A stretch of DNA of 64,000 bases from Planotetraspora phitsanulokensis. GTDB taxonomy: Bacteria; Actinomycetota; Actinomycetes; Streptosporangiales; Streptosporangiaceae. The notes under the pieces are model-generated. The model was not told the origin of the DNA. It saw only the letters and a program-made list of their open reading frames with translations, and searched no databases. Below, piece after piece: positions 1 to 8,800 of the stretch; the first letter of the stretch is position 1; the number at the start of each line of letters is the position of its first letter. Location: NCBI RefSeq assembly GCF_016863295.1, contig NZ_BOOP01000003.1, positions 310,001-374,000 of the forward strand, written 5' to 3'. Position numbers and translations under genes: made by a program.

Positions 1-223
1 ACGCCTCCCGCCGCACCCTCGCGGAGCGCAGCACATCGATCGAGATCCGCGTCACCGCGGCCGACAGAAAGGCCTTGGTCGACGTGGGCCGGGTCGCCGA
101 GCCGTCAAAACGCAGCCATGTCTCCTGCACCGCGTCCTCGGCCTCAGTCACACTGCCGAGAATCCGATAGGCGATCGAAAACAGCATCGGCCGCAGTTCC
201 TCGAACTCTTCGACCTTGCTCAC
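1..223 (-). CDS. ECF41-type RNA polymerase sigma factor, N-terminal part (runs off the window)
   Basis: Only the first 74 codons are inside the window. From a GTG at 223, preceded by the strong ribosome site AAAGGAGGGG, the minus strand reads as region 2 of an extracytoplasmic-function sigma factor: the core-binding helix ELRPMLFSIAYRILGS (about residues 9-25), then AEDAVQETWLRF and AFLSAAVTRISIDVLRSARV. Such proteins redirect RNA polymerase to a small regulon. The next gene downstream of its start encodes a carboxymuconolactone-decarboxylase-like protein with a textbook ECF41 promoter, which is the characteristic pairing of the ECF41 group. Members of that group carry a C-terminal SnoaL-like domain; it would lie outside the window, so the subgroup is inferred from context. 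Confidence 0.85.
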   Translation of the reverse strand, partial: MSKVEEFEELRPMLFSIAYRILGSVTEAEDAVQETWLRFDGSATRPTSTKAFLSAAVTRISIDVLRSARVRREA

Positions 224-373
224 GCCGAATCCCCTCCTTTGATGCCCTCCCACCCGGCCGTACGCGCCGGCGCAGGCATCTTCTGGTGATCATCCGAACC
301 ACCGGCAGGCCACAGTAAGGCCCCCCGAGCCCGGGGTCCCGCATCAGGGCCCCGAGCCGGTTGCTGACGCCGT

Positions 374-847
374 TCAGTGGAACTGCCCGGGCTCGTAGTC
401 GCCGGCCGGCTGCCGGGTGATGATGTTCAGCCGGTTCGCCGTGTTCATGAACGAGATCAGGATCACCAGGGCGGTGAGCTGCTCCTGGTCGTAGTGCTTG
501 GCGGTGTACGCCCACACCTCGTCGCTGACCCCACCGGCCCCGTCCGCGACCCGGGTCCCCTCCTCCGCCAGCTCCAGCGCGGCACGCTCGGCCGGGGTGA
601 AGACCGTGGCCTCCCGCCACGCCGCGACCAGGTTCAGCCGCACCGAGGTCTCGCCGGCAGCGGCGGCCTCTTTGGTGTGCATGTCGACGCACACGGCGCA
701 GCCGTTGATCTGACTTACGCGAAGCGCCACCAGCTCCTGCGTGGCCGTCGGCAACGACGAATCCTTGAGCGCCTTGCCCGCCGACATGAAGTACTTGAGG
801 GCCTTGCCGGCCGTCGGGTCGGCGAAGTAGTTCAGTCGCGCGTCCAT
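374..847 (-). CDS. Carboxymuconolactone decarboxylase (AhpD-like) family protein
   Basis: A 157-residue all-helical AhpD-like protein. The redox motif Cys50-x2-Cys53-x3-His57 (GCAVCVDMH) is intact, as in alkylhydroperoxidase AhpD, where the two cysteines reduce peroxides and the His belongs to the proton relay. Length and the segment ELVALRVSQINGC match the CMD family. The gene is next to the ECF sigma gene, same strand, and has its own ECF41-type promoter ending about 40 bases before the ATG, so it is the likely main target of that sigma factor. The physiological substrate cannot be read from the sequence; an oxidative- or electrophile-stress role is inferred. Confidence 0.9.
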   Translation of the reverse strand: MDARLNYFADPTAGKALKYFMSAGKALKDSSLPTATQELVALRVSQINGCAVCVDMHTKEAAAAGETSVRLNLVAAWREATVFTPAERAALELAEEGTRVADGAGGVSDEVWAYTAKHYDQEQLTALVILISFMNTANRLNIITRQPAGDYEPGQFH

Positions 848-887
848 GCTGTGCTCCTCTGTGGTCGCCAGTGGCTACACCCCCTGA

Positions 888-914
888 GACGGGGTAGCGC
901 GCCCCCCTGTGACA
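888..914 (-). promoter_or_regulatory. ECF41-type promoter
   Basis: On the minus strand TGTCACA (914-908), a 16-base spacer and CGTC (891-888). These are the -35 and -10 elements described for ECF41 sigma factors, placed 40 bases upstream of the AhpD-like gene. A second TGACCT/TGTGACC-like stretch beyond it (about 924-930) is not a full site. Confidence 0.8.
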
Positions 915-1425
915 TGGACGAATGTGACCTGCGTCTCCCGGCTGCCGAGCCAGGCCGGCTGGTCGCCGGTCAGACCGCGCTCTGCGCAGTGGCGCCGCTG
1001 TCGTCGAGCACGGTGACCGCGTGCCGTTGACTGCCCCAGTCCCGGCATCTCTTAATGAGCGATCGCCCAAACCCCGTGCGACGGCGCCGAAGTGGGCAGT
1101 TGTCACGGTCTTTCCGTCTGCGGAGTCATGAATTACAGAAACGCCAATGGCTTCTCGCGACCTGACCGAAAAGGCGCTCGGGGTCGCTGCCGCACGAGGA
1201 CGACTTCGTCCGGCCAAGGGGACGACGGTAGGTGGCGTAGCAGCAAGAAGTGGGCAAGTATCGCCTCTTATTCCTTTTCATTCGAACTTGACTTATTTGT
1301 GTTTAGTAGGCAAATATCCCAGTGAAGATCGGTCTCACGCACCGCCGCCTACGCTAAAGTCGCCGACGGTTAAGTCACCCATGGCGGCCCACCTCCCCCC
1401 ATACATTTCTCTCGAAGGAGCGTTC
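915..1425. other. Intergenic region without a recognised gene
   Basis: About 510 bases separate the ECF41 promoter from the ABC lipoprotein gene. No convincing coding pattern was seen on either strand. The part from 1255 to 1330 is noticeably AT-rich for this genome and holds a possible promoter reading rightwards: TTGACT at 1288-1293 and AAATAT at 1312-1317 (18-base spacer). In-frame codons upstream of 1426 exist but carry no signal-peptide or family similarity, so they are taken as leader. Confidence 0.4.
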
Positions 1426-2406
1426 ATGAAGTTCGCTCGTCTACGCCGCGCCTCACTCGGAGGGGCACTGGCCATCGCGCTCGCCCTCGCGAGTGCGGCC
1501 TGTGGCGGCAGCGACTCGGAGAAGTCCCCCAACGGGCTGGAGAAGACCAACCTCAACGTCGGCGTCATGCCCATCATCGAGGGCGCCGCGGTCCAGATCG
1601 CGATCACCAAGGGGTACTTCAAGGCCGAGGGGCTGACCGTCAACCTCAAGCAGATAGCCGGTGGCGCCGCGGCCATCCCGCAGCTGAAGAGCGGGCAGCT
1701 CGACATCAGCCAGGGCGGGCACGTGGGCTGGCTGCTGGCGGCGGACAGCGGCACACTGAAGCCGAAGATCATCGCCGAGGCGTCCTCGATGACGAAGAAC
1801 CTCAACGCGATCCTCGTCGCCAAGGACTCCACGATCAGCAGCCCGAAGGACCTGGTCGGCAAGAAGATCGCCACCAACGCCAAGCACGACCAGATCGCCC
1901 TGCTTGTCCGCTCTGCCCTCGCGCCCTACGGGGTCCAGATTGACGAGGACAAGGACTTCCAGCTCATCCCGTTCCCCAATCAGGAGGCGGCGCTCAAGGA
2001 GAAGAAGGTCGACGCCGTCGTCGTCCCCGAGCCCTTCGTCACGCAGATACAGCAGAACATCGGCGCGCGGCTGCTGACCGACTTCTCGACCGGTGTCACC
2101 AAGGACATCCCGATCACCGGCTACGCGGCCTCCGAGGACTTCGTGAAGGAGAACCCCAAGACGGTGGCGGCCTTCCAGCGCGCGATCGTCAAGGCCCAGG
2201 CCGACGCCGCCGACCGCGCCGTTCTCCAGGAGGTCGTGCCCAAGTACACGAAGCTCCCGCCGGCCGTCATCAGCGTCGTCGCGCTGAACGACTTCCCCAC
2301 GTCGACGAGCGCCTCCCGGATCCAGCGGGTCGCGGACGTGATGAAGCAGTTCGGCTACCTGAAGCACGACATCGACGTGAACTCGATCGTCGTGCAGAAC
2401 GGATGA
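1426..2406 (+). CDS. ABC transporter substrate-binding lipoprotein (NMT1/SsuA-like)
   Basis: A 326-residue binding protein. The start at 1426 is chosen because it has GAAGGAG upstream and begins directly with a lipoprotein signal: basic MKFARLRR, a hydrophobic run and Cys26 in ALASAACGG. The mature part has the NMT1/THI5-SsuA fold signatures, with GVMPIIEGAAVQIAITKGYF near the N-terminus and later KDLVGKKIATN and VDAVVVPEPF. It would sit on the outer face of the membrane and deliver a small organic ligand (sulfonate, pyrimidine precursor or aromatic acid type) to the permeases that follow. The next gene overlaps its stop by four bases. The actual ligand is unknown; the adjacent flavin monooxygenase suggests an aromatic or heterocyclic compound. 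Confidence 0.9.
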   Translation: MKFARLRRASLGGALAIALALASAACGGSDSEKSPNGLEKTNLNVGVMPIIEGAAVQIAITKGYFKAEGLTVNLKQIAGGAAAIPQLKSGQLDISQGGHVGWLLAADSGTLKPKIIAEASSMTKNLNAILVAKDSTISSPKDLVGKKIATNAKHDQIALLVRSALAPYGVQIDEDKDFQLIPFPNQEAALKEKKVDAVVVPEPFVTQIQQNIGARLLTDFSTGVTKDIPITGYAASEDFVKENPKTVAAFQRAIVKAQADAADRAVLQEVVPKYTKLPPAVISVVALNDFPTSTSASRIQRVADVMKQFGYLKHDIDVNSIVVQNG

Positions 2407-3182
2407 CGAACCGGGCGCAAGTCGTCCGTGGCGCGATCGGGGTCGCGGGAGTGGTCGCGGTCGCCGAGCTGGTCTCCAGGGCCGGGCTCGCCGACCGCAC
2501 CACCCTGCCGCCCGCGTCCACCGTGCTGCTGCGGGCCGCGGAATTCTTCGGCGACACCGAGTTCCTCACCGCCGTGGGGAGCACGCTTGAGGCATGGGTC
2601 CTCGGGCTGCTGCTCGCCACCGTGGTGGCGGTGGCGGTCGGGGTCGCTCTCAGCACCACGCCCTGGCTGAACCGGGCCACCCGCGTGCTGGTCGAGTTCA
2701 TGCGACCGATCCCGTCGGTGGCGTTGATCCCGCTGGCCATCGTGAGCTTCAGCTCGATCACCGAGTCGAAGGTCTCGTTGGTGTTCTACTCGGCCTGCTG
2801 GCCGATCCTGATCAACACGCTCTACGCGCTGCGCGACGTCGACCCCTTGGCCAAGGAGACGCTGCGCAGCTTCGGCTTCGGCAAGGCGGCCGTTCTGCTG
2901 CGGGTCAGCCTGCCGAGCGCCGCGCCGTTCGTGGCCACCGGCGTCCGGATCTCGGCCGCGGTGGGCCTGGTCGTGGTGGTCAGCTTCGAGCTCGTCGCGG
3001 GCAATGGCGAAGGGATCGGCGGCTACCTGTCGCAGACCCAGTCCGGGGGCGGCCGCCCCGACCTGATGCTGGCCGGCGCGATCTGGGCAGGCGTGCTGGG
3101 CGCGCTCATCAACGTCGGGCTCGTCGCGCTGGAACGGCGGGCGTTCCGGTGGCACACGGTCCGGACCGAGGCGTCGGCATGA
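2403..3182 (+). CDS. ABC transporter permease (SsuC/TauC-like), first of two
   Basis: A 259-residue integral membrane protein with about six hydrophobic segments. The cytoplasmic EAA-type loop that contacts the ATPase is visible at about residues 150-175 (LAKETLRSFGFGKAAVLLRV, then LPSAAPFVATG). The ATG overlaps the stop of the lipoprotein gene (ATGA), so translation is probably coupled. Two different permease genes occur side by side here, implying a heterodimeric channel rather than the single-gene homodimer of many Ssu/Tau systems. Family membership (BPD_transp_1) is clear; substrate is not. Confidence 0.9.
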   Translation: MTNRAQVVRGAIGVAGVVAVAELVSRAGLADRTTLPPASTVLLRAAEFFGDTEFLTAVGSTLEAWVLGLLLATVVAVAVGVALSTTPWLNRATRVLVEFMRPIPSVALIPLAIVSFSSITESKVSLVFYSACWPILINTLYALRDVDPLAKETLRSFGFGKAAVLLRVSLPSAAPFVATGVRISAAVGLVVVVSFELVAGNGEGIGGYLSQTQSGGGRPDLMLAGAIWAGVLGALINVGLVALERRAFRWHTVRTEASA

Positions 3183-3201
3183 CCGGGCGGGAGAGCGCGA
3201 C

Positions 3202-4080
3202 ATGACCGCCATCACCGGCGACCACCAGGCCGAACGGCCCACCAGGCCTGCCGGCCGGCGACGCCGCCCCACCAGCGTGCCGGGCCTGCGGATCCTCACC
3301 GGCGGCGTGGCCCGGCTGTGGCTGGTCGCACTGCTGGTCGGCTGCTGGGAGATCATCACCCGGATCAAGCAGGATGCCTACTTCCCCCCGCCGTCCACGA
3401 TCGTGCGGGTATTCCACGAGTTGTGGTTCTCCGGACCGGCCACGCACCTGTTCCTCACCGACAAGGCGCTCGACGACTTCCCGCCGAGCTTCGTCAATCT
3501 GTTCTGCGGCTGGGCGCTCGCCGCAGTCGTCGGCCTCGCGCTCGGCGTCCTGCTCGGCAGCTCACGCGTGGCGCGCGAGATCCTGGACCCGGTGCTCCAG
3601 TTCGGCCGGTCCGTCCCGCCGCCCACCCTGATCCCGTTCTTCATCGTCGTGTTCGACTTCGGCGCCCAGATGCAGATCTCGACGATCGCCTTCGGCGTGA
3701 TCTGGCCGGTGCTGCTCAACACCGCCGACGGGGTGCGCACCGTGGAAAAGCTGCAACTCGAGACGGCCGAAGTGTTCGGCGTCACCGGCGCCGCCCGGCT
3801 GTTCCGGATCATCCTGCCCGCCGCCGCCCCGAAGATCTTCGCGGGCCTGCGGGTCAGCCTGGGGTTCGCCCTGATCCTGATGGTCATCTCCGAGCTCATC
3901 GGCAGCACGACCGGGATCGGCGCGCATCTGATCAGCTCGCAACAGGGTATGGAGCTGCCGGAGATGTGGGCGGGCATCGTGCTGCTCGGCATCCTCGGGT
4001 GCCTGTTCAACGCGGTGTTCGTCCTGGTGGAGCGCCGCTTTCTGTCCTGGCACAGCAGTGCCCGCGGACTCGACTCGTGA
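3202..4080 (+). CDS. ABC transporter permease (SsuC/TauC-like), second of two
   Basis: A 292-residue permease with an Arg/Pro-rich cytoplasmic N-terminus (about 40 residues, containing RPAGRRRRPTS) before the first membrane helix. The EAA loop lies at KLQLETAEVFGVTGAARLFR followed by IILPAAAPKIFAGL. Nineteen bases separate it from the first permease, and its stop TGA shares bases with the ATG of the ATPase gene (TGATGG at 4078-4083). It is the presumed partner subunit of the preceding permease in the import channel. Confidence 0.9.
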   Translation: MTAITGDHQAERPTRPAGRRRRPTSVPGLRILTGGVARLWLVALLVGCWEIITRIKQDAYFPPPSTIVRVFHELWFSGPATHLFLTDKALDDFPPSFVNLFCGWALAAVVGLALGVLLGSSRVAREILDPVLQFGRSVPPPTLIPFFIVVFDFGAQMQISTIAFGVIWPVLLNTADGVRTVEKLQLETAEVFGVTGAARLFRIILPAAAPKIFAGLRVSLGFALILMVISELIGSTTGIGAHLISSQQGMELPEMWAGIVLLGILGCLFNAVFVLVERRFLSWHSSARGLDS

Positions 4081-4865
4081 TGGTGGTTCGAGTGCTCGAA
4101 GTAGAAGACCTGACCCACGCCTACGGCGATGCTCCTCCCGTCCTCTCCAGCATCGACCTGGAGGTCAAGCCGGGCGAGCTGGTCAGCATCGTGGGCCCCT
4201 CCGGCTGCGGGAAGTCGACCCTCTTGCGTTGCATCGCCGGGCTGCAGGCACCCACTGAGGGCCGGGTCCGGCTGGACGGGAAGCCCGTCGAGCGGGTCCC
4301 GGACAACCTCGCCGTGGTCTTTCAGGACTACAGCCGTTCGCTGTTCCCATGGATGTCGGTGCGCGACAACGTCGCGCTGCCGCTCCGCCGCCGCGGCATG
4401 AACCGGGCCCAGCGCCACGAGAACGCCCTGAAGGCGCTCGAGTCGGTCGGGCTGCCCGACGCCGCGGCGAAGTATCCCTGGCAGCTGTCCGGCGGTATGC
4501 AGCAACGCGTGTCGATCGCCCGCGCCCTGGCCTACGGGCCGGAGTTCCTAATCATGGACGAGCCGTTCGGCTCCGTTGACGCGCAGACCCGCGAGGACCT
4601 CGAGGACCTGCTGCTGCGGGTGCGAGGCAACAGCGGCATGACGATCCTGCTGGTCACCCACGACATCGACGAGAGCGTCTATGTCGGCGACCGGGTCGTC
4701 GTACTGAGCAAGGGGCCCGCGCGCGTCCGCGCGGACCTCTCCGTCGGCCTACCCACGGTGCGCGACCAGATCACCACCCGTGAGCTGCCCGAATTCGTCC
4801 ACCTGCGCGCCGAGGTCGGCCGGCTGGTACGCGGCCGCGAGGCGGCTGACGAGCCGAAGTCCTGA
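4080..4865 (+). CDS. ABC transporter ATP-binding protein (SsuB/TauB-like)
   Basis: A 261-residue nucleotide-binding subunit with every functional motif: Walker A GPSGCGKST (39-47), Q-loop FQDYSRSLFPW (81-91), signature LSGGMQQRVSIARAL (136-150), Walker B FLIMDEP (156-162) and the switch His194 in LVTHD. The FQDYSRSLFPW Q-loop is typical of the nitrate/sulfonate/taurine importer group. The ATG at 4080 overlaps the upstream permease stop; a GTG two codons later is an alternative. It completes a four-gene importer operon that continues into the monooxygenase 85 bases downstream. Confidence 0.92.
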   Translation: MVVRVLEVEDLTHAYGDAPPVLSSIDLEVKPGELVSIVGPSGCGKSTLLRCIAGLQAPTEGRVRLDGKPVERVPDNLAVVFQDYSRSLFPWMSVRDNVALPLRRRGMNRAQRHENALKALESVGLPDAAAKYPWQLSGGMQQRVSIARALAYGPEFLIMDEPFGSVDAQTREDLEDLLLRVRGNSGMTILLVTHDIDESVYVGDRVVVLSKGPARVRADLSVGLPTVRDQITTRELPEFVHLRAEVGRLVRGREAADEPKS

Positions 4866-4949
4866 CACTGCGCCGCCATACCGCCCGCCTCTGGGCCGCT
4901 CCCCGGCCGTCCTGCCGGCCGCGGCCGTCCGATCGATGAGAGGTCCACC

Positions 4950-6212
4950 ATGCGAGTACTGATCGTGGGCGCCGGGATCGGAGGGCTCACCACCGCCCTC
5001 AGCCTGCACGCCGCCGGAGTCGACGTCGAGGTGGTGGACTCCGTACGGAAGTTGCGCCCGCTCGGCGTGGGCATCAACCTGCTCCCGCACGCCACCCGGG
5101 AGCTCCTCGAGCTCGGCCTAGGCGACGCGCTCGCCGAGTCGGGCCTGCCCGTGGAGTCGTTCGCGCACTTCGACCGGCACGGGAACCGGGTCTGGGGCGA
5201 GCCGCGCGGGCTCGCCCTCGGCTACCGGTGGCCGCAGTACAGCATCCATCGCGGCGGGCTCCAGATGCTCCTGCTGGCGACGGTGCGGGAGCGGCTGGGC
5301 GCGGACGCGGTGCGGACCGGCATCGCGTTCGTCCGGTTCGTCGACGGACCCGACCAGGTCTCCGCCACGCTGCGGGACCAGGCGACCGGTGAGGAGTTCG
5401 TCGAGACGGCCGACGCGCTCGTCGGCGCGGACGGGTTGTACTCCGCGGTGCGCGCCCAGTTGCATCCCGTCGAGGGCCTTCCGCTGTGGAACGGTGTCCG
5501 GTTATGGCGCGGCGTCACCGAGGCCGACGCGTTCCTCGACGGCCGCACGATGGCCGTCCTCGGCACCAGATTCCTGGAAAAGTTCGTCGTGTATCCGATC
5601 TCCCGGCCGGACGAGCGAGGCCGGGCCTCGCTGAACTGGCTGGCCGAGGTCCAGTCGGCCACCGGGCGGCTCACCGAGATGCCCGACTGGAACCGGGCCG
5701 GTCGGATCGAGGACGTGCTCCCGCACTTCGCGGACTGGAACGTCGGCTGGCTCGATGTGCCCGGACTGATCAGCGGCGCCGAAGAGATCCTCGAGTACCC
5801 GATGGTGGACCGGGACCCGCTGCCGTTCTGGAGCCGGGGCCGGGTCACCCTGCTGGGCGACGCCGCGCACCCGATGTACCCGGTCGGCTCCAACGGCGGA
5901 TCCCAGGCGATCCTCGACGCCCGGGCGCTCGCCTACGAGCTCACCCGGGCGGACTCCCCGGCCGCCGGGCTCGCGGTCTACGAGGCGGTACGGCGCGAGA
6001 CGGTGAACGCGATCGTGCTGGCCAACCGCACCAACCGCGGGGACACCATCATGGAGACCGTCGCGCGGCGGGCGCCCGACGGGTTCGACCGTGTGGATGA
6101 GGTGCTGTCGGAGCAGGAGCTCGCCGCGCTGGCGAACGGCTACCTGTCGATCTCGCACACCGACGGCCTGAACCTGCCCTCGCCGTGGACGCCGGTGCCT
6201 CGCACCCGGTAG
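4950..6212 (+). CDS. FAD-dependent aromatic monooxygenase (PhzS/salicylate hydroxylase type)
   Basis: A 420-residue class A flavoprotein monooxygenase. The FAD-binding GAGIGG lies at residues 7-12, the DG motif at VGADGLYSAVR (D161) and the GD motif at LLGDAAHPMYP (G303-D304). Overall sequence resembles the PhzS-like flavin-dependent oxidoreductases, which hydroxylate aromatic rings using NAD(P)H and O2. It has its own GATGAGAGG ribosome site but lies in line with the ABC importer genes, so the likely scenario is uptake followed by ring hydroxylation of the same compound. That link is inference from gene order; the substrate is not visible. Confidence 0.88.
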   Translation: MRVLIVGAGIGGLTTALSLHAAGVDVEVVDSVRKLRPLGVGINLLPHATRELLELGLGDALAESGLPVESFAHFDRHGNRVWGEPRGLALGYRWPQYSIHRGGLQMLLLATVRERLGADAVRTGIAFVRFVDGPDQVSATLRDQATGEEFVETADALVGADGLYSAVRAQLHPVEGLPLWNGVRLWRGVTEADAFLDGRTMAVLGTRFLEKFVVYPISRPDERGRASLNWLAEVQSATGRLTEMPDWNRAGRIEDVLPHFADWNVGWLDVPGLISGAEEILEYPMVDRDPLPFWSRGRVTLLGDAAHPMYPVGSNGGSQAILDARALAYELTRADSPAAGLAVYEAVRRETVNAIVLANRTNRGDTIMETVARRAPDGFDRVDEVLSEQELAALANGYLSISHTDGLNLPSPWTPVPRTR

Positions 6213-6362
6213 CTCACGTGGCGCCGGCGTAGCAGGCGACGACCGTGAGATCCTGCGCCCCGTCCAGCTGCGACTCGCAAGCTGAATCAACCTATGAGGA
6301 CGTTGCCGTCAGTGGTGCCGTCGACGGTGCCCGGCGTGTGCCTGTGGTGGCCGACATCGCCG

Positions 6363-6764
6363 TCAAGCCCCGGCGACGGGCTGGGTCTCGTGGACGCTGA
6401 TGTCGGTGCTCGGGTGATCGGGGAGGTCCCGGTCGGCGTGGTCGGCGTGGAACAGCGCTTCGTCCAGTAGCCGGCGTACGTGGACGTCCGCGGCGGAGTA
6501 GTAGACGAAGGTGCCTTCGCGGCGGCCCTTGACCAGCCCGGCCAGTCGCAGCTTGGCGAGGTGCTGGCTGACCGTGGTGGGCGTGGCGCCGACGAGTTCG
6601 GCGAGGCAGGCCACGGATGATTCGCCCTGCAGCAGCGCCCACAAGATCTTCATCCGGGTGGGGTCGGACAGCAGCCGCAGCGACTCGGCCGCCAAGTGCA
6701 CCTGCTCCTCGTTCGGCATCTGGAAGTCCGATATGGACGTGTGCATTTCCTCAGAGTACGCCAT
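6363..6764 (-). CDS. ArsR/SmtB metalloregulator, NmtR-like
   Basis: A 133-residue winged-helix repressor. The DNA-recognition helix is around residues 57-75 (ELVGATPTTVSQHLAKL). The helix alpha5 metal site is complete: Asp93, His95, His106 and His109 (D-x-H-x10-H-x2-H), as in CzrA/NmtR, and the C-terminal tail adds His117 and His125, comparable to the tail ligands by which NmtR selects Ni/Co. It is divergent from a P1B-4 ATPase with 47 bases between them, the same partnership as NmtR-CtpJ in mycobacteria. It should release the operator when Ni or Co binds; metal identity is inferred from ligands and partner. An ATG at 6743 is a possible alternative start. Confidence 0.9.
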   Translation of the reverse strand: MAYSEEMHTSISDFQMPNEEQVHLAAESLRLLSDPTRMKILWALLQGESSVACLAELVGATPTTVSQHLAKLRLAGLVKGRREGTFVYYSAADVHVRRLLDEALFHADHADRDLPDHPSTDISVHETQPVAGA

Positions 6765-6811
6765 AGTCGACTACTTGAATACCTGCGTGACTACGCATAT
6801 ATGATGATGCG
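6764..6811. promoter_or_regulatory. Divergent operator/promoter of the NmtR-like regulator and P1B ATPase
   Basis: The 47-base divergent gap holds TAGTCGACTA (perfect palindrome, 6764-6773), TGCGT-gact-ACGCA (6784-6797) and the hexamer GACTAC repeated exactly 20 bases apart (6769 and 6789), i.e. on one face of the helix. Rightward promoter candidate: TTGAAT (6775-6780) with TATATG (6798-6803) or TATGAT (6800-6805). The -10 ends so close to the GTG at 6812 that the ATPase mRNA is probably leaderless. Metal-free repressor bound here would cover both promoters. Confidence 0.55.
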
Positions 6812-8800
6812 GTGATAGCCAGTAAGGGCGCTGACGTGCTCGAACGTACCGATACGCCGAGAGATCCTTTGTCAGCACAGCCACGCCGCACCCGCTTACT
6901 GCGCTTGGCGGAGGTCAGGTGGGCACTGGCGGCGACTCTGCTGTTCGCGGGCGGCGGCATCGGGCAGCTGGCCGGAGCGCCCACCTGGCTGTGGTGGGCC
7001 CTGTACCTGGCCTGTTACGCCGCAGGCGGATGGGATCCGACGCTGTCCGGGCTGCGGGCGCTCGCGGAACGCCGGCTGGACGTCGACCTGCTGATGGTGG
7101 CCGCGGCCATCGGAGCCGCGGCGATCGGGCAGATCACCGACGGCGCCCTGCTGATCGTCATCTTCGCCACGTCAGGAGCGCTGGAGTCGTACGCCACGCA
7201 ACGGACCGAAGACTCCGTGCGCGGGCTCCTCGACCTGACGCCGGATACGGCGACCGTCATCCGCGGCGATGGGACCGAACAGGTCGTGCCCGCCTCGGAC
7301 CTGGCGGTCGGGGACGTGATTCTCGTCCGCCCGGGAGAACGTGTCGGCGCGGACGGCCAGGTCCTCGCCGGGGCGAGTGACGTCGACCAGGCCACCATCA
7401 CCGGAGAGCCGCTCCCCGCACCCAAACAGGTCGGGGACGAGGTGTTCGCCGGCACCGTGAACGGCACGGGAGCCCTCCGCGTGCGGGTCGAACGACCCGC
7501 GGGTGACACCGTCCTCGCCCGGATCGTCGCCATGGTTCAAGAAGCCAGTACGACCAAAGCCCGCACTCAACTGTTCATCGAGAAGGTCGAGCAGCGCTAC
7601 TCGGTCGGCATGGTCGTCGCCACCCTGCTGCTGTTCGCCGTCCCGCCGGCCTTCGGCGCGGACTTCCAGCCGACCCTGTTGCGGGCGATGACCTTCATGA
7701 TCGTCGCATCGCCCTGTGCGGTCGTCCTGGCGACCATGCCGCCGCTCCTGTCGGCGATCGCCAACGCCGGACGGCACGGCGTCCTCGTCAAATCCGCCGT
7801 CGTCCTCGAACAACTTGGCACCAGCACTGTGGTCGCGTTCGACAAGACCGGCACCCTGACCGAGGGCACTCCCCGTGTAACGGAAGTCCGGATCATGCCG
7901 GACGTCGTCGGCGGTGAAAGCGAGTTGCTGGCTCTGGCCGCCGCCGCCGAGAACCCGTCAGAGCATCCCCTCGCACGCGCGGTGGTGGCCGCGGCTCACA
8001 AGGCCGGTCTTCCTCTGGAGCACGCGGAGGAGTTCTCCGCCCTGCCGGGCCGCGGTGTCCGTGCCCGTGTCGCCGGTCGAGTGGTCGAGGCCGGCAGCCC
8101 GGCACATCTGCTCGGCACGGTCGGGCAGGACGACGTCGTCGTCACAGACGTCGCGACTCTGGAAATGGACGGCCAGACCGCGGTGGTCGTACGCGTGGAC
8201 GGACGTGTCGCCGGTGTCGTCGGTCTGGCCGATCACCTCAGGCCCGGGGCCGCGCAAGCCGTCCAGCAGATCACCACACTCACCGGAACCGGCCCGATCG
8301 TGCTGACCGGCGACAACCCACGCGCGGCGCGCCGGATCGCATCCGAACTCGGCATCACCGATGTCCACGCCGGACTGCTCCCCCACGAAAAGGTCGACGC
8401 CGTACGCGCGCTGGAAGCCGACGGGCACAAGGTCATGCTGGTCGGAGACGGCATCAACGACGCCCCGGCACTCGCCGCGGCGCACACCGGACTCGCCATG
8501 GGACGGGCCGGGTCCGACCTCGCCCTGCAGACAGCCGACGCGGTCATCGTCCGGGACGACCTGGCGACGATTCCCGCCATCATCGCCCTGTCCCGCCGAG
8601 CCCGGCGGCTCGTCACCGCGAACCTGATCATCGCAGCGGCGTTCATCACGGTCCTGGTGGCGTGGGACCTGCTGGGAGACCTGCCGCTTCCCCTCGGCGT
8701 CGCCGGGCACGAAGGGTCCACCATCATCGTCGGGCTCAACGGGCTACGCCTCCTGCGAGCGGCGGCCTGGCCTACTGCCACGAACGGAAAGGGCGCCTGA
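6812..8800 (+). CDS. P1B-4-type heavy-metal-exporting ATPase (CtpD/CtpJ-like)
   Basis: A 662-residue P-type ATPase. The phosphorylation motif DKTGT is at 344-348, the actuator motif TITGEP at about 195-200, the class-defining His-Pro in SEHPLARA and the hinge GDGINDAPAL. The metal-site helix has Ser-Pro-Cys (300-302) rather than Cys-Pro-Cys, and the last membrane region contains HEGST; this SPC plus HEGS/GT pair marks the P1B-4 subgroup, known for Co, Fe or Ni export. There is no N-terminal metal-binding domain, also typical of P1B-4. The GTG at 6812 is favoured because a -10 box ends just upstream; a GTG at 6836 is an alternative. It exports metal under control of the divergent NmtR-like sensor. 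Confidence 0.93.
   Translation: MIASKGADVLERTDTPRDPLSAQPRRTRLLRLAEVRWALAATLLFAGGGIGQLAGAPTWLWWALYLACYAAGGWDPTLSGLRALAERRLDVDLLMVAAAIGAAAIGQITDGALLIVIFATSGALESYATQRTEDSVRGLLDLTPDTATVIRGDGTEQVVPASDLAVGDVILVRPGERVGADGQVLAGASDVDQATITGEPLPAPKQVGDEVFAGTVNGTGALRVRVERPAGDTVLARIVAMVQEASTTKARTQLFIEKVEQRYSVGMVVATLLLFAVPPAFGADFQPTLLRAMTFMIVASPCAVVLATMPPLLSAIANAGRHGVLVKSAVVLEQLGTSTVVAFDKTGTLTEGTPRVTEVRIMPDVVGGESELLALAAAAENPSEHPLARAVVAAAHKAGLPLEHAEEFSALPGRGVRARVAGRVVEAGSPAHLLGTVGQDDVVVTDVATLEMDGQTAVVVRVDGRVAGVVGLADHLRPGAAQAVQQITTLTGTGPIVLTGDNPRAARRIASELGITDVHAGLLPHEKVDAVRALEADGHKVMLVGDGINDAPALAAAHTGLAMGRAGSDLALQTADAVIVRDDLATIPAIIALSRRARRLVTANLIIAAAFITVLVAWDLLGDLPLPLGVAGHEGSTIIVGLNGLRLLRAAAWPTATNGKGA

Noticed and set aside
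3318-4079. Long N-terminal extension of the ATP-binding protein
   Set aside because: The codons upstream of 4080 are out-of-frame translation of the second permease; the ABC domain starts at 4080.
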